A stretch of DNA of 64,000 bases from Sipunculus nudus (taxonomy: Eukaryota > Annelida > Sipuncula > Golfingiida > Sipunculidae). This document shows, in pieces, positions 13,659 to 25,200 of the stretch. The position numbers and the translations under genes were made by a program. The first letter of the stretch is position 1. Each line of letters starts with the position of its first letter. The notes beneath the pieces are model-generated. The model made no database searches. It was not told the DNA's origin and saw only the letters and a program-made list of their open reading frames with translations. Location of the stretch: assembly GCA_026874595.1 (NCBI GenBank), contig CM049310.1:38209558-38273557 (forward strand), in the 5' to 3' direction.

Positions 13659-15904
13659 GAGTCAAAGTGAATGTCCGAGCCTAGGCTGCTTGAGTCAAAG
13701 TGAATGTCCGAACCTAGGCTGCTTGAGTCAAAGTGAATGTCTGAGCCTAGGCTGCCTGAGTCAAAGTGAATGTTCGAGCCTAGGCTGCTTGAGTCAAAGT
13801 GAATGTCCTAGCCTAGGCTGCTTGAGTCAAAGTGAATGTCTGAGCCTAGGCTGTTTGAGTCAAAGTGAATGTGCGAGCCTAGGCTGCTTGAGTCAAAGTG
13901 AATGTCTGTACCTAGGCTGTTTGAGTCAAAGTGAATGTCTGAGCCTAGGCTGCCTTAGTCAAAGTGAATGTTCAAGCCTAGGCTGCTTGAGTCAGAATGA
14001 ATGTCTGAGCCCAGGCTGCTTGAGTCAAAGTGAACGTCCTAGCCTAGTCTGCTTGAGTCAAAGTGAACGTCCTAGCCTAGGCTGCTTGAGTCAAAGTGAA
14101 TATGCGAACCTAGGCTGCTTGAGTCAAAGTGAATATCTGAGCCTAGGCTGCTTGAGTCAAAGTGAATGTCTGAGCCTAGGCTGCTTGAGTCAAAGTGAAT
14201 GTGCAAACATTGGCTGCTTGAGTCAAAGTGAATGTGCGAACCTAGGCTGCTTGAGTCAAAGTGAATGTCTGAGCCTAGGCTGCCTGAGTCAAAGTGAACA
14301 TCCTAGCCTAGGCTGCTTGAGTCAAAGTGAATATGCGAACCTAGGCTGTTTGAGTCAAAGTGAATGTCTGAGCCTAGGCTGCTTGAGTCAAAGTGAATGT
14401 CCCAGCCTAGGCTGTTTGAGACAGAGTGAATGTCTGAACCTAGGCTGCTTGAGTCAAAGTGAATGTCCTAGCCTAGGCTGTTTGAGACAGTGAATGTCTG
14501 AGCCTAGGCTGCTTGAGTCAAAGTGAATGTCCGAGCCTAGGCTGTTTGAGTCAAAGTGAATGTCTGAGCCTAGGCTGCTTGAGTCAAAGTGAATATGCGA
14601 ACCTAGGCTGCTTGAGTCAAAGTGAATGTCTGAGCCTAGGCTGTTTGAGTCAAAGTGAATATGCGAGCCTAGGCTGCTTGAGTCAAAGTGAACGTCCTAG
14701 CATAGGCTGCTTGAGTCAAAGTGAACGTCCTAGCCTAGGCTGCTTGAGACAAAGTGAATATGCGAACCTAGGCTGCTTGAGTCTAAGTAAATTTCTGAGC
14801 CTAGGCTGCTTGAGTCAAAGTGAATGTCCTAGCCTAGGCTGCTTGAGTCAAAGTGAATATGCGAACCTAGGCTGCTTGAGTCAAAGTGAATGTCTGAGCC
14901 TAGGCTGCTTGAGTCAAAGTGAATGTGCGAGCCTAGGCTGCTTGAGTCAAAGTAACGTCCTAGCCTAGGCTGCCTGAGTCAAAGTGAATATGCAAACCTA
15001 GGCTGCTTGAGTCAAAGTGAATGTCTGAGCCTAGGCTGCCTGAGTCAAAGTGAATATGCGAACCTAGGCTGCTTGAGTCAAAGTGAACGTCCTAGCCTAG
15101 GCTGCCTGAGTCAAAGTGAATGTCCTAGCCTAGGCTGCCTGAGTCAAAGTGAACGTCCTAGCCTAGGCTGCCTGAGTCAAAGTGAACGTCCTAGCCGAGG
15201 CTGCTTGAGTCAAAGTGAACGTCCTAGCCGAGGCTGCTTGAGTCAAGGTGAACGTCCTAGCCTAGGCTGCTTGAGTCAAAGTGAATGTCCTAGCCTAGGC
15301 TGCTTGAGTCAAAGTGAACGTCCTAGCCTAGGCTGCTTGAGTCAAAGTGAACGTCCTAGCCTAGGCTGCTTGAGTCAAAGTGAATGTGCAAACCTAGGCT
15401 GCTTGAGTCAAAGTGAACGTCCAAGCCTAGGCTGCTTGAGTCAAAGTGAATGTCCTAGCCTAGGCTGCTTGAGTCAAAGTGAACGTCCTAGCCTAGGCTG
15501 CTTGAGTCAAAGTGAACGTCCTAGCCTAGGCTGCTTGAGTCAAAGTGAACGTCCTAGCCTAGGCTGCTTGAGTCAAAGTGAACATCCTAGCCTAGGCTGC
15601 TTGAGTCAAAGTGAACGTCCTAGCCTAGGCTGCCTGAGTCAAAGTGAACGTCCGAGCCTAGGCTGCCTGAGTCAAAGTGAATATGCGAACCTAGGCTGCT
15701 TGAGTCAAAGTGAACGTCCTAGCCTAGGCTGCCTGATTCAAAGTGAACGTCCTAGCCTAGGCTGCTTGAGTCAAAGTGAACGTCCTAGCCTAGGCTGCTT
15801 GAGTCAAAGTGAACGTCCTAGCCTAGGCTGCTTGAGTCAAAGTGAACGTCCTAGCCTAGGCTGCCTGAGTCAAAAAGAATATGCGAACCTAGGCTGCTTG
15901 AGTC
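13659..15904. repeat. 33 bp minisatellite, about 68 units
   Basis: The unit consists of a near-invariant part (GCCTAGGCTGCTTGAGTCAA, then AGTGAA) and a variable block of about 9 bp. Common variants of the block are TGTCTGAGC, TGTCCTAGC, CGTCCTAGC, TGTCCGAGC and TATGCGAAC. The invariant part holds the palindrome AGCCTAGGCT. Because 33 is a multiple of three, one plus-strand frame is open for hundreds of codons (11-residue unit SQSEC-PSLGCL). It is broken near 14490 by a 2 bp loss and near 14950 by a 1 bp loss, which together restore the frame. Variation in the block is mostly amino-acid changing, an in-frame TAG lies 18 bp upstream, and no strong acceptor precedes it, so I regard it as non-coding. 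Units at the right end are homogenised to CGTCCTAGC; the left half is mixed. Confidence 0.95.
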
Positions 15905-16310
15905 CAAGTCCCAGTCCTTGAAATTCAAGTCCAAGACTTCATGCAGTCTGAGTCATATGGAACCCCAGTCAAGTCTGAATCCAAATCAAATCTCACTAAA
16001 AGAAATTTAAAATGGATATATGTGATTTCCATGTGTATTTTAATGTTTGTTTACATATGCTTTTTACTTGAATGTTTGATAACATTTAGCAGAGCTAAAG
16101 CTTGGTATATGTAGTCTTATTTTAGTCTAGATTCTGTTAATTGGTCATACATGTGTATAGGTCTTTATAGCATGTGAAAGAATTTTTTTTTACTGGACTC
16201 AAGATAGACTTGGCCTGATCTTTCGAGTCGTTGACTCTTGAGTCTGTGCCCAGAACCCTGGAGTCCAAGTCTGAGTCCCAGAAAAAGTGGACTCAAGTCG
16301 TACATCTCTG
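15905..16310. repeat. degenerate GAGTCC/AAGTCC repeat region
   Basis: Immediately right of the minisatellite, GAGTCCAAGTCC-type motifs recur at 15900-15990 and again at 16195-16305, the latter in both orientations. The right end reads, on the minus strand, CAGAGATGTACGACTTGAGT, an hAT-like terminus, but I could not find its partner or a target duplication. The middle (16000-16190) is plain AT-rich sequence. Confidence 0.45.
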
Positions 16311-17224
16311 AAATAGTAACACTTTTGCAGGATTCATCATTCCTGTGTACAGCGAGTCATCATCATGGTTAAGACACAGGCGTCTATCGCAGTAACATTA
16401 TTTTTTACTTCATCCCAGGAACAAGCTTAAATATTATTGTTACATTTGTGAATCATCATGATAATGGTTGCCATGGTGAATTGCACATAAAATGAAGGCC
16501 AAAAAATTATGGAAGACAATTAATTGCAATAGGCACCTGGTATTGCAGCAGACTACATAGGATATATCACACAGACATATAAAACCTTGTTTTCATATCA
16601 AGTTTATTGACATTCATAATAAATTTATTATAGATATGTCTTGATATAAACCAAGTCATTTTGGTAGTCCAGGTCTACTGTGTGCTGAGCTTCCTACATA
16701 GTGGAGGAGACCAGGGTATAATTGTTAGACCTGCAACTTACAAGAGGAAGAATATTTCCAGTACATTACCTACAGTGTGTGGTACACTGCTACATCGAAG
16801 GATTATGTCTGTAATGCAGCAAACTAACTACTTTCATTGTCAGTAAACAGAAGTCAACACTCAGCATGTTAATAAAACTGAACCATGTAGCTTTTCCTGA
16901 CGGGGAAGCACCTGTATTAAGAGTTGTTTTCACCAGGAACGCTGTTTTCTGTGGAGGCTATGTTTATAACATATCAAAGTGCAAGAATTTCAACCAGGAA
17001 AATACCCCGGAAATATAACCAGGGAACTCCTAGACAGGGCCACGCCCAGATTTAATCATGGACCAGATGCTGACAGTTGGTTAGGTATTGATTTCAAGTT
17101 GTTTTTCCTGCCCCCCTTTACCAACATAGGTTTTATTGCTCATTAATTGCACCCTACAGTAGCAGGCAGGGATGACTGTCTACACAGTTATCAAGGCATC
17201 AGGAAAAACAGCTGACAAAAAGAA
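16311..17224. other. non-coding stretch
   Basis: No gene or repeat structure is seen beyond short chance open frames. Confidence 0.6.
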
Positions 17225-17608
17225 AACCGCCTGTTGTGGTATCAACCCCCAGGAGACAATGCTATGTGAATAGTGAAGTTTTTACCAGCTGGGTGTGTAA
17301 TCCAATGAGGGGCTGGAGTCACTCTGAAGCCGAGGGGGCTGAACCTGTGTAGGGAGTTCCCAGAACCCGACTTCCAGGAAAACACATGTGATGTCCATCA
17401 CAGCAGGTATAACAGTGATGCCCCAGGATGTTCAGCGGCTGAGCAGCACTGGTTCGACTGCTGGCTGCCGATGCCCGCTGTCTCCTTCCTCGGGATCCAG
17501 TTGTTGTTTATGGGCCATGATTTTTCGTAACATTGTCCTTGGTTCACTCTGATGGGCGTTACTCCAGGTAGTGCTGACTCATCAGGTGTCTCTCTGTACC
17601 TGAGCAGG
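17225..17608 (+). other. GC-richer patch ending in a strong splice donor (possible alternative first exon)
   Basis: This segment is clearly richer in G+C and CpG than its surroundings and ends in a near-ideal donor, CAG|GTAAGA, after 17608. An ATG about 56 bp before the donor stays open to it (18 codons, beginning MGVTPGSADS, ending in phase 2). A phase 2 end does not fit the 40019 exon, so if real it is either a 5' untranslated exon or belongs to another transcript. No TATA box or homology supports it. Right of it, at 17628-17702, a CATAGTGCT-ended motif repeats three times at about 31 bp. Confidence 0.25.
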
Positions 17609-18167
17609 TAAGATTGATCACTATTCTTTCATAATCCATAGTGCTCTCTGTTATATTATAATCCATAGTGCTCGATCTCTATTATATCATTATTCATAGT
17701 GCTAGGTTGAGTGTTCGCTTCTGTATGAAAATCCTTGTAAACACTGTGTGGTCATGCCAGGACAGTTAAATATTGAACATATATACAAATATTACTCTCT
17801 ATTCAGATTGCAACTTTCAATGCAATATTTAAACTTCAGTTTTCAGTTAAGAAGTCTTGGCTGATTTGTAACTTTATTATTATAGTACTATTATACACAT
17901 ATGTCAAGAAAAACCAATTTAGGGTTTAAAACAAATTAGGATGAGCAGAGGAACATGACTCAAGGATCACTCTACTTTTATGAAAAGTTCACTCAGAGGA
18001 TTTTGTTGTTTCAAAACAGTGGAACCTTCCAGTTACAAACACTGGCTAATCAGTTCATATATTCACCTTTTGCAAAAGGACTGTCACTTTATTCACTTAT
18101 TATGGCACTCGGGCATATCTGCTTAGATTCTGCTTTTATCACTGTTGATGAATACACTTCAGCTGGC

Positions 18168-18905
18168 GTCATTTGACATCAGCCCGCTTTGTGTCAACAC
18201 TGCATGTCATTTGATATCAGCCGGCTTTGTGTCAACCAGCACATGTCATTTGACATCAGCCAGCTTTGTGTCAACTAGCTCATGTCATTTGACAATAGCC
18301 AGCATTGTGTCAGCTAGCTAATATCAATTGACATCAGCAAGCTTTGTGTCAACTACTTCATGTAATTTGATATCAGTCAGCTTTGTGTCAACAGTTATGT
18401 CATTTGATATCAGCCAGCTTTGTGTCAACCAGCTCATGTCATTTGACATCAGCCAGCTTTGTGTCAACCAGCTCATATCATTTGACTTCAGCCATCTTAA
18501 TGTCAACTAGTTCATGTCATCTGCATCAGCCAGCTATTTGTCAACTAGTTCATGTCATTTCACATCAGCCCCCTTTGTGTCAATACTGCATGTCGTTTGA
18601 CATCAGCCAGCTTTGTGTCAACTAGTTCATGTCATCAGCATCAGCCAGCTTTGTGTCAACTAGCTCGTATCATTTGACATCAACCAATTTTGTGTCAACC
18701 AGCTCATATCATTTGACATAAACCACCTTTTTGTCAAATAGCTCATATCATTTGATATCAACCAGCTTTGTGTGATCTAGCGCATGTAATATGACAACAT
18801 CCAGTTTTGTGTCAGCTAGCTCATGTCATTTGACATCATCCAGTTTTGTGTCAACAAGCTAATGTCATTGGATATCAGCCAGCTTTTTGTCAACTAGCTC
18901 ACGTC
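18168..18905. repeat. 39 bp minisatellite, about 19 diverged units
   Basis: The unit is about 39 bp. A typical copy reads GTCATTTGACATCAGCCAGC, then TTTGTGTCAA and a variable CTAGCTCAT end. Copies are diverged by substitutions and small indels, worst at the right end. Several short frames are open on both strands because the period is a multiple of three, but none is sustained, so coding is unlikely. Confidence 0.95.
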
Positions 18906-19495
18906 AGTCTACACCACTTAGTCTCTACTTAGTTTTCTCATATCAGTTGGCAATAACCAGCTATTCTCATTTGACACATGTCATTTGAAAACTGCTTACC
19001 TTGTTTAAGTTATATCATGGCACCTGACATCAGCATACCTTGTCTCAATTCACATCATGTCATATGACACAAGTTAAAGTGAGTGTTCTTCATGTTAGTC
19101 AGATGACACCATCTCAGTGGACATTCACCACTTAGTGTCACATCTCTTGCTTAATGGACTTAAACCACATTGACACTATCCTGTGTCACATAACCTGCTG
19201 AATGGACAAGCCACACTGCCACATTATCTGCTTAATGGACATTGGCTACTCTGTGTCAGTGATCTGCTGAATGGAAATTGGCCTCATGACTGGCTGAATG
19301 GACATTGGCCACACTGTCACCCAACTGGCTGAATAGACATTGGCTACACTATGTCAGATGACAGGCTAAATAGACATTGGCTGGACTGTGTCACATGACT
19401 GGCTGAATGGACATCGGATGCACTGTGTCACAGGACTGGCTGAATGGACATTAGCTGCACTGCCATATGCCTGGCTGAATGTATATTGACTAAAC
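18906..19495. repeat. diverged continuation: about 37 bp units
   Basis: From about 19110 the repeat becomes units of about 37 bp, each with CTGGCTGAATGGACATTGGC followed by an ACTGTGTCACATGA-like part. GACAT--GC, TGTGTCA and the spacing are shared with the 39 bp array to the left. The two arrays look like ends of one evolving repeat, with a degraded zone at 18906-19110 between them. Confidence 0.8.
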
Positions 19496-20368
19496 TAAGT
19501 CACTTGATACTTAGTCTTGACTAATACCATGTTTTTAAAGCATTCTATAATTCCTTTTTGTCTGATTATTTCTGTATTCCACTTACAACACACCTGTAGC
19601 AGTGATTTTAAAAAATAAATTTATTAAAAACACTCAGTTTATTTGGATTATATTCATATGAGGCAGCAAACATTATCCCAGGATGCACCAGGTGTAAAAG
19701 AAAAGGGAAAGCTGATTACATGGAAATATGGTTTCAGTGACATACTTGGCATTTGTAATAATTAAACGACAATCCAGACAGCAACAGGCTGCAGAAATCA
19801 ACAGCTGCCCAGAGCCTTAGATTTCCTGACATTATAAGAAAATAACAACCAGCGTGTTTGAAATGATGCATTGCCACAGCTTAAAACGGTTTTTCTTGTT
19901 GGTTTAGATTTACATATGATGTAGTGACATTTACCATGATACATCTGGCATTTTGAAATTCTGTCATTTTAATTATAGCGGCAGGTATGTAGTTAAGGTT
20001 TATTCACCTTTGCAGAAGATTTTCTGTTAATGTCAATGAACAGTAAACCTGTTTCATAATTGAAAAGAAAGTGTACTTCCATATATATATACCTTCCATG
20101 CAGTATTGATTAAAACAAGCAGTGATGTTTTACTTGGATATTTAGAATGAATCTAAATAGAATAATCAGTAATCATAAAGGCAACACTAAAACTTTATTT
20201 ATGTCACAATTGGCCCCCACTAATTTTAAAACTCAGACCCGGGGGGGGGGGGGGGCGGGGGGAAGCTTGTGATCCCCTGATGATTGTAAGCTTCTGGTTT
20301 GATTTAAGAGCTGAAGTCTTGTCACCCAAACTCCTTCAAGAATGTCAGTTCTAAGTTTGTAAATTCAT
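19496..20368. other. non-coding stretch with a poly-G tract
   Basis: No gene is visible. A G-run of 15 plus 6 bases interrupted by one C lies at 20241-20262, capable in principle of G-quadruplex formation. The remainder is AT-rich. Confidence 0.6.
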
Positions 20369-20718
20369 CCCTGTGGAGGTGTTATAATTTTCAGGAGGTC
20401 AAGTTTTCCCTATGGAGGTGTTATAATTTGCAGGAGGTCAAGTTTTCCCTGTGGAGGTGTTATAATTTGCAGGAGGTCAAGTTTTCCCTGCGGAGGTGTT
20501 ATAATTTGCAGGAGGTCAAGTTTTCCCTGTGGAGGTGTTATAATTTGCAGGAGGTCAAGTTTTCCCTGTGGAGGTGTTATAATTTGCAGGAGGTCAAGTT
20601 TTCCCTGTGGAGGTGTTATAATTTGCAGGAGGTCAAGTTTTCCCTGTGGAGGTGTTATAATTTGCAGGAGGTCAGGTTTCCCTGTGGAGGTGTTATAATT
20701 TGCAGGAGGTCATGTTTT
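20369..20718. repeat. 39 bp minisatellite, 9 nearly identical units
   Basis: Nine head-to-tail units each contain CCCTGTGGAGGTGTTATAAT and TTGCAGGAGGTCAAGTTTT. Most units are identical; one carries a 1 bp deletion and the first has TTTTCAGGAG. The near-identity indicates recent expansion. One plus frame is open (13-residue unit), as any stop-free 39 bp unit would be. There are no splice sites or flanking coding sequence. Its sequence is unrelated to the 39 bp array at 18.2 kb. Confidence 0.95.
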
Positions 20719-21835
20719 CACCCATGACAGTTCATGCTTTGTATAAAGAGGTGGCTCATTTGGCTAGAAAAGTTGATATACCTATGTGTTTTGGGGTTGA
20801 TCTGGGTCAAGGTTTTGATGCTGAATTATTATTTGTTGATTTGTACATCTGTTTTTAAAATAAATTTGTAAAAAAATATCACTAGTGTCATCTGGTGAAA
20901 CCTTTAAGCATTATAAAGAATAAGTAGATCCTCTATTTAGGAGGAGTTTATTGTATTCTAGGAATCTAAGAAACAATCAGTCAGGAAAGTTTAATTATCA
21001 TAAAATGTCTGAGTGCTCCTAGGCGTCATTCTGCTGTCACCTGAAGCAGCCACATATTCTAGGAAATCAGATTCATGGTATTTTCTGGGAGGTCCTGAAT
21101 TTTGTTTCTGTGATTAGCCAAAAATTAATCATCTTACTAGTTTGATTTTGTTGACACTGGTTGTGGGATATTTACTTCAGACAAAACATGAGCAACTGCA
21201 TCCCTGAAAACCCACACCGCTGTTTGATGTGGCTGCCTGATGGGGGTGGCCGCGGTCTGTTTATGTCACGACTGTTTGTTTTATTAGTCTCTCAGTATTG
21301 ATTTTATTCCTTCAGCCCAAGACAAATTCCCAGACTTCCTGATTCCTTGAGAGCACAATTTTCATGAACTGCCAGTGGGGGTGACCGAAGATTGTTGTTG
21401 TTATTGTTATTACTATTATTCTTATTATTATTATTTTTATCTCCAACTATCCATAGGTGGAGATATTTGTTTTTGGCATCAATATGATAATTAATATTAT
21501 TCTACCACTATTTTCGTCCGATTTCATTCATACATATTTAATGTAGGAATCAAGTGAAAAAATTTTGTAGAGATATATATAAGAACACAATTAAGCAAGC
21601 ACAAACTACAGTAATTTTTATATGGTACTATGCAATTATTTCAAATAAATAAGGCTATCATATGATATAAAATTTTATTGATTTATGAAGATATATATAT
21701 ATTTATATAATCAAATATACAAAAGGGTTTGTTCAGGAAATGTTTGAAAATAAAAAACAAATGATACTGTAGATTTATAAGGAATTTCAAAAAGATGCAA
21801 TTAAATGAAACTCAGCAAAGTATACACATTCAATA
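20719..21835. other. non-coding stretch with a short hairpin
   Basis: No gene is supported. At 21439-21464 there is a hairpin with 12 bp arms (ATCTCCAACTAT / ATAGGTGGAGAT, one mismatch), preceded by a TTATTA-rich run. Similar hairpins mark interspersed repeats in some invertebrates. A GC-richer patch at 21190-21260 has a 36-codon ATG frame without recognisable similarity. Confidence 0.5.
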
Positions 21836-22291
21836 CATAGGCAGCGGAACCAGGGGTGGGGGGATAGAGGGGTCATGACCTAGGGATTATAGTGGGGGGG
21901 GGGGATATCATTTGTTATATCCCCCCCCCCTGATTTTACACCAGGAAATCTAAACTATCCCTATTTTGTATGTGGACATGCAGTTATAGGCCTATTTGCA
22001 GGTATCACTTGTTTTATGGGGTACAGTGGGCCATGTAAGCCTATAATGAAACTTAGCATTTATGTCAACAGCATTATAATGTTTCAAGAAACATACATTC
22101 TTCGGTTATAATTTTGCTTTATTTTAAAACAAGAAAACTGTAAACACAGTTATGGTTATTATGCTAAATCATAGGTTTACATTACATCGCATGTATGGCA
22201 CTTGCTGTGCTCGCTGCACTCACATTCAACAGTTTCAGATTTTATCCCCCGCCCCCACACACACACACAACGGTACCTTCCTCCGCCTATG
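21836..22291. mobile_element. small TIR element with exact 5 bp flanking duplication
   Basis: The left end CATAGGCAGCGGAA and the reverse complement of the right end CATAGGCGGAGGAA match at 12 of 14 positions. CAATA flanks it directly on both sides (21831-21835 and 22292-22296), consistent with a 5 bp target duplication. Inside, 21895-21930 is a hairpin of ten G plus ATAT against ATAT plus ten C around an 8-base loop. No transposase frame is present, so it would be non-autonomous. The family is unknown, and the short ends leave some chance of coincidence. Confidence 0.55.
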
Positions 22292-22296
22292 CAATA

Positions 22297-25200
22297 CACA
22301 TGTATATACAAAGTGGTGCATATAGTTGTGGAAATTTTATTTTTATCATATTTTACCCAACCAAGAATTGGACTAGCTGCATGATTTGTTTATTGATGTA
22401 TGTCAACTTACCCATCACTTATTTCCTGATTTTCAATGCAATATTTCTAGAATACATGTTTTATTTGGTTTTGTACAAATCAGTTTCAAATAATGATATC
22501 ATTGGGCAGTCTAGTCACACAGCAAGGACTACAATGCAGTATTCCACATGATTTCAGTTATGGATTATAATTAGAACAGTATAAGAAGTTTGATATTCCT
22601 TGCCAAATGTCCTTAGGGCAGTCTTAGAGAACAATAATAGTTGTGATTTTCATTGGTATGTGTTAAAATTTTCATCGTTTTCACATATACACCCAAATGT
22701 AATCGGTTCCATGGTTATTTGTAATAGTTTGTTAAGCTCAATGGATGAACACAAAAGAATGAGGTCATGTTGCCTTAAAATGTCAAATTGATAGGGTCCG
22801 GTCAGTAAAAGACTTTAACAGGGGAATGATTCATTTAGGTTGTATTTATGGATGTACGTATCCCTCTCATTGGTGACAATAGATATCTTTAGTAATGTTA
22901 TTAATGGTAACTTGAAATTATTGGCTCTGTAATGGTCCTGGAGGTCTGAAATTCTTAAGTAGTACACATCCCCTCTTCCATATGAATCTCTGTAAAAATT
23001 CCATGGCATTTACGTGAATGATTCTTGACATCATTAAACTGCTTAGAAGAGCCAGATATATGGATATGTAGCAATGCTTATTACTATAAACCACAAGTGC
23101 TTTGGGTTGTGATAAAGATAGGAGATACTACAAGGTAGGAATAGCCTTTGTCTGTTATCTTCTTTGCCTGTCTTACTATTATCACATCATATTTAATTTT
23201 TATTGGGTCCAGAAACTTTAATTTGAGAAATAAACACATCTGGGCAAAAAAAACAACTGTGAAATCAGGTCATTGTAACTTAATTTCTGGAGCGGGGGGG
23301 AGGGGGGGGGGGGGCTTCTGTTTTATTCCATTTGGGTATAATTAAGTCACATGGCCAGTTATTGTGTTTCTTTTTATTTTATTAAATATTGAAACATGTT
23401 TCGTTTACTTTACTCATGATGTGATGCATCCATGTATGATATATTACAATTTAGATCCCAATTTACAGTGTATATAGACATGAAAATATGCTTAATCTCC
23501 TAAAACTGAATTTGAAACTAGTCATAAAATTGATTTCAGAATCATTATAGCCAGTCAGAATCCGTTCAGCTCGTTTCTTCCCAATGAAGTATGTTCCACT
23601 GTAGGTGGCACAGAAAGATGTCAGACATTGCTTTCCATCGAATAATCAAATATTGGCAACACATTAACACAGTTATCTCTGACGATACTAATTAATACAA
23701 TATTTGGCCTTGTACAGTGATGTATTGCAGCAACAGTGAATTGTAGCAGCCCTAGAAACTGTTTATAGATGTTTTTCATTGTGGCTGGTTCACAAATGCA
23801 GTACTTAGACCATTAAGCAATTCGGTCTGTCCTCGATCTGTGCAAGTCCATGCTCAGACAAAAATATAATGGCCAATTTGTTAACAGGTGGAAAAAGTGG
23901 AATAAGGGAGACGTTTGGGAGGCATTTATAGTCTCTGTCAGATGAAGAGTTGTTATTATTGTATGGAAATGGGACAGGGACCAGCCTTGTCTGGCTTACT
24001 GGCATTTTATGTCACCGTAACCAGCGGAGGATCATTAGAGATTGTTTCCTGAGAATATAACACAGAAAAAATAGCAGAACTTTAATAGCAGAATATATTT
24101 GATATGTTGTTTTTTTTGGTTTTTGTTTTTTTTTTATTCAACCATAGCCTAAGTGATTGATACAAAACATAGGTTAAGAATATAAATGTAAGAAAAAACA
24201 GATACATCGAGTCATACAGGGTTAATAACTGAACAGGATATGAAGAGCTTATCCTATCCTGTAGCAGTCATCTGCCTCAGTCTCATGTGCAGGGAAGTAC
24301 TTTACTATGGGTTAACCAGTCACAATTCACACACGTTCAGCAGAACATAATAATAGGAACATGAAGTTAGAAAATGTGTCTTTATGCCAAATGAACCAAG
24401 ATAATTAATTAGCTAGAGTAACAATTCAGATACACATTAGGTAACTGTGATAAAGTTCATCTCTGCTGAGGTGTTATGTTCACCTCTGTTTGTCTCTCAA
24501 TCCATTTCCCTGCACAATAGCTCCACATATTACATGATTGTCCCATGATTTTTTGTGGAAGTGTAGGCTGTTAGTCAAGGTCATTTCGGTGTTGGGACAA
24601 AACTAGATGTAGGTCAGTTAAACATTGGGACAAAACTAGATGTGTATCCAGGAATTGGCAAGGGTGTGTGCTTACTAGATGTTTTCTAATTTAAGTCCAA
24701 TGCCAAACTGACTTCAGTTTAATCAAACAGGGACACAATGTGATGCAAGCTCTGCCATTGGTCTGGGTCGTAAGAAACCAATAATTTTGAAAACGCATTG
24801 TGGCCTCAGATAAATGAAAACCAAGAGGAATATTCAGCTGGACGCCAGACAACCTTGGTTATGGTCAGAGCTAAGGATCCATTTAATGGATTTTGAGGCC
24901 AATTTATACTGGGAACTAGACTGAGAGGTAGACAGTGTGACTGCTGATAAAACTGATTACACGATGAGGAGAATGCTGTGACACAGGGAAAGAATACCCA
25001 AAAGGAGGCCCAGGATGACTGAGCGAAGGGTCAACGACCTCCACGGCTCAGCCGGGAGCTACCTGTTAACATGAAGACACAATAACTCACAACCAGGAAG
25101 CCATCTATCAAGTCCAGTTTTGTTTGCCCCAGGAAGGTAGGGCTTAAGGTCAGCTCTGGTGTTTTAAGTCAGTCGCTTTTACCTCCTGCATATCAGGAAC

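Noticed and set aside
13690-15921. Open frames of 267, 151 and 304 codons of an 11-residue repeat
   Set aside because: They follow from a stop-free 33 bp tandem unit. Changes in the variable block are mostly amino-acid altering, a TAG sits 18 bp upstream, and no splice sites or flanking coding sequence are seen.
13626-16305. Minisatellite as the inside of one hAT element with a CAGAGATGTACGACT right end
   Set aside because: The candidate left end (CAGTAATGTAGCTG) matches only loosely and the flanking 8-mers (AATTAATT, AAATAGTA) differ.
20428-20727. 99-codon open frame QEVKFSLWRCYNL repeated
   Set aside because: A by-product of a nearly identical 39 bp minisatellite; no promoter, splice or homology support.
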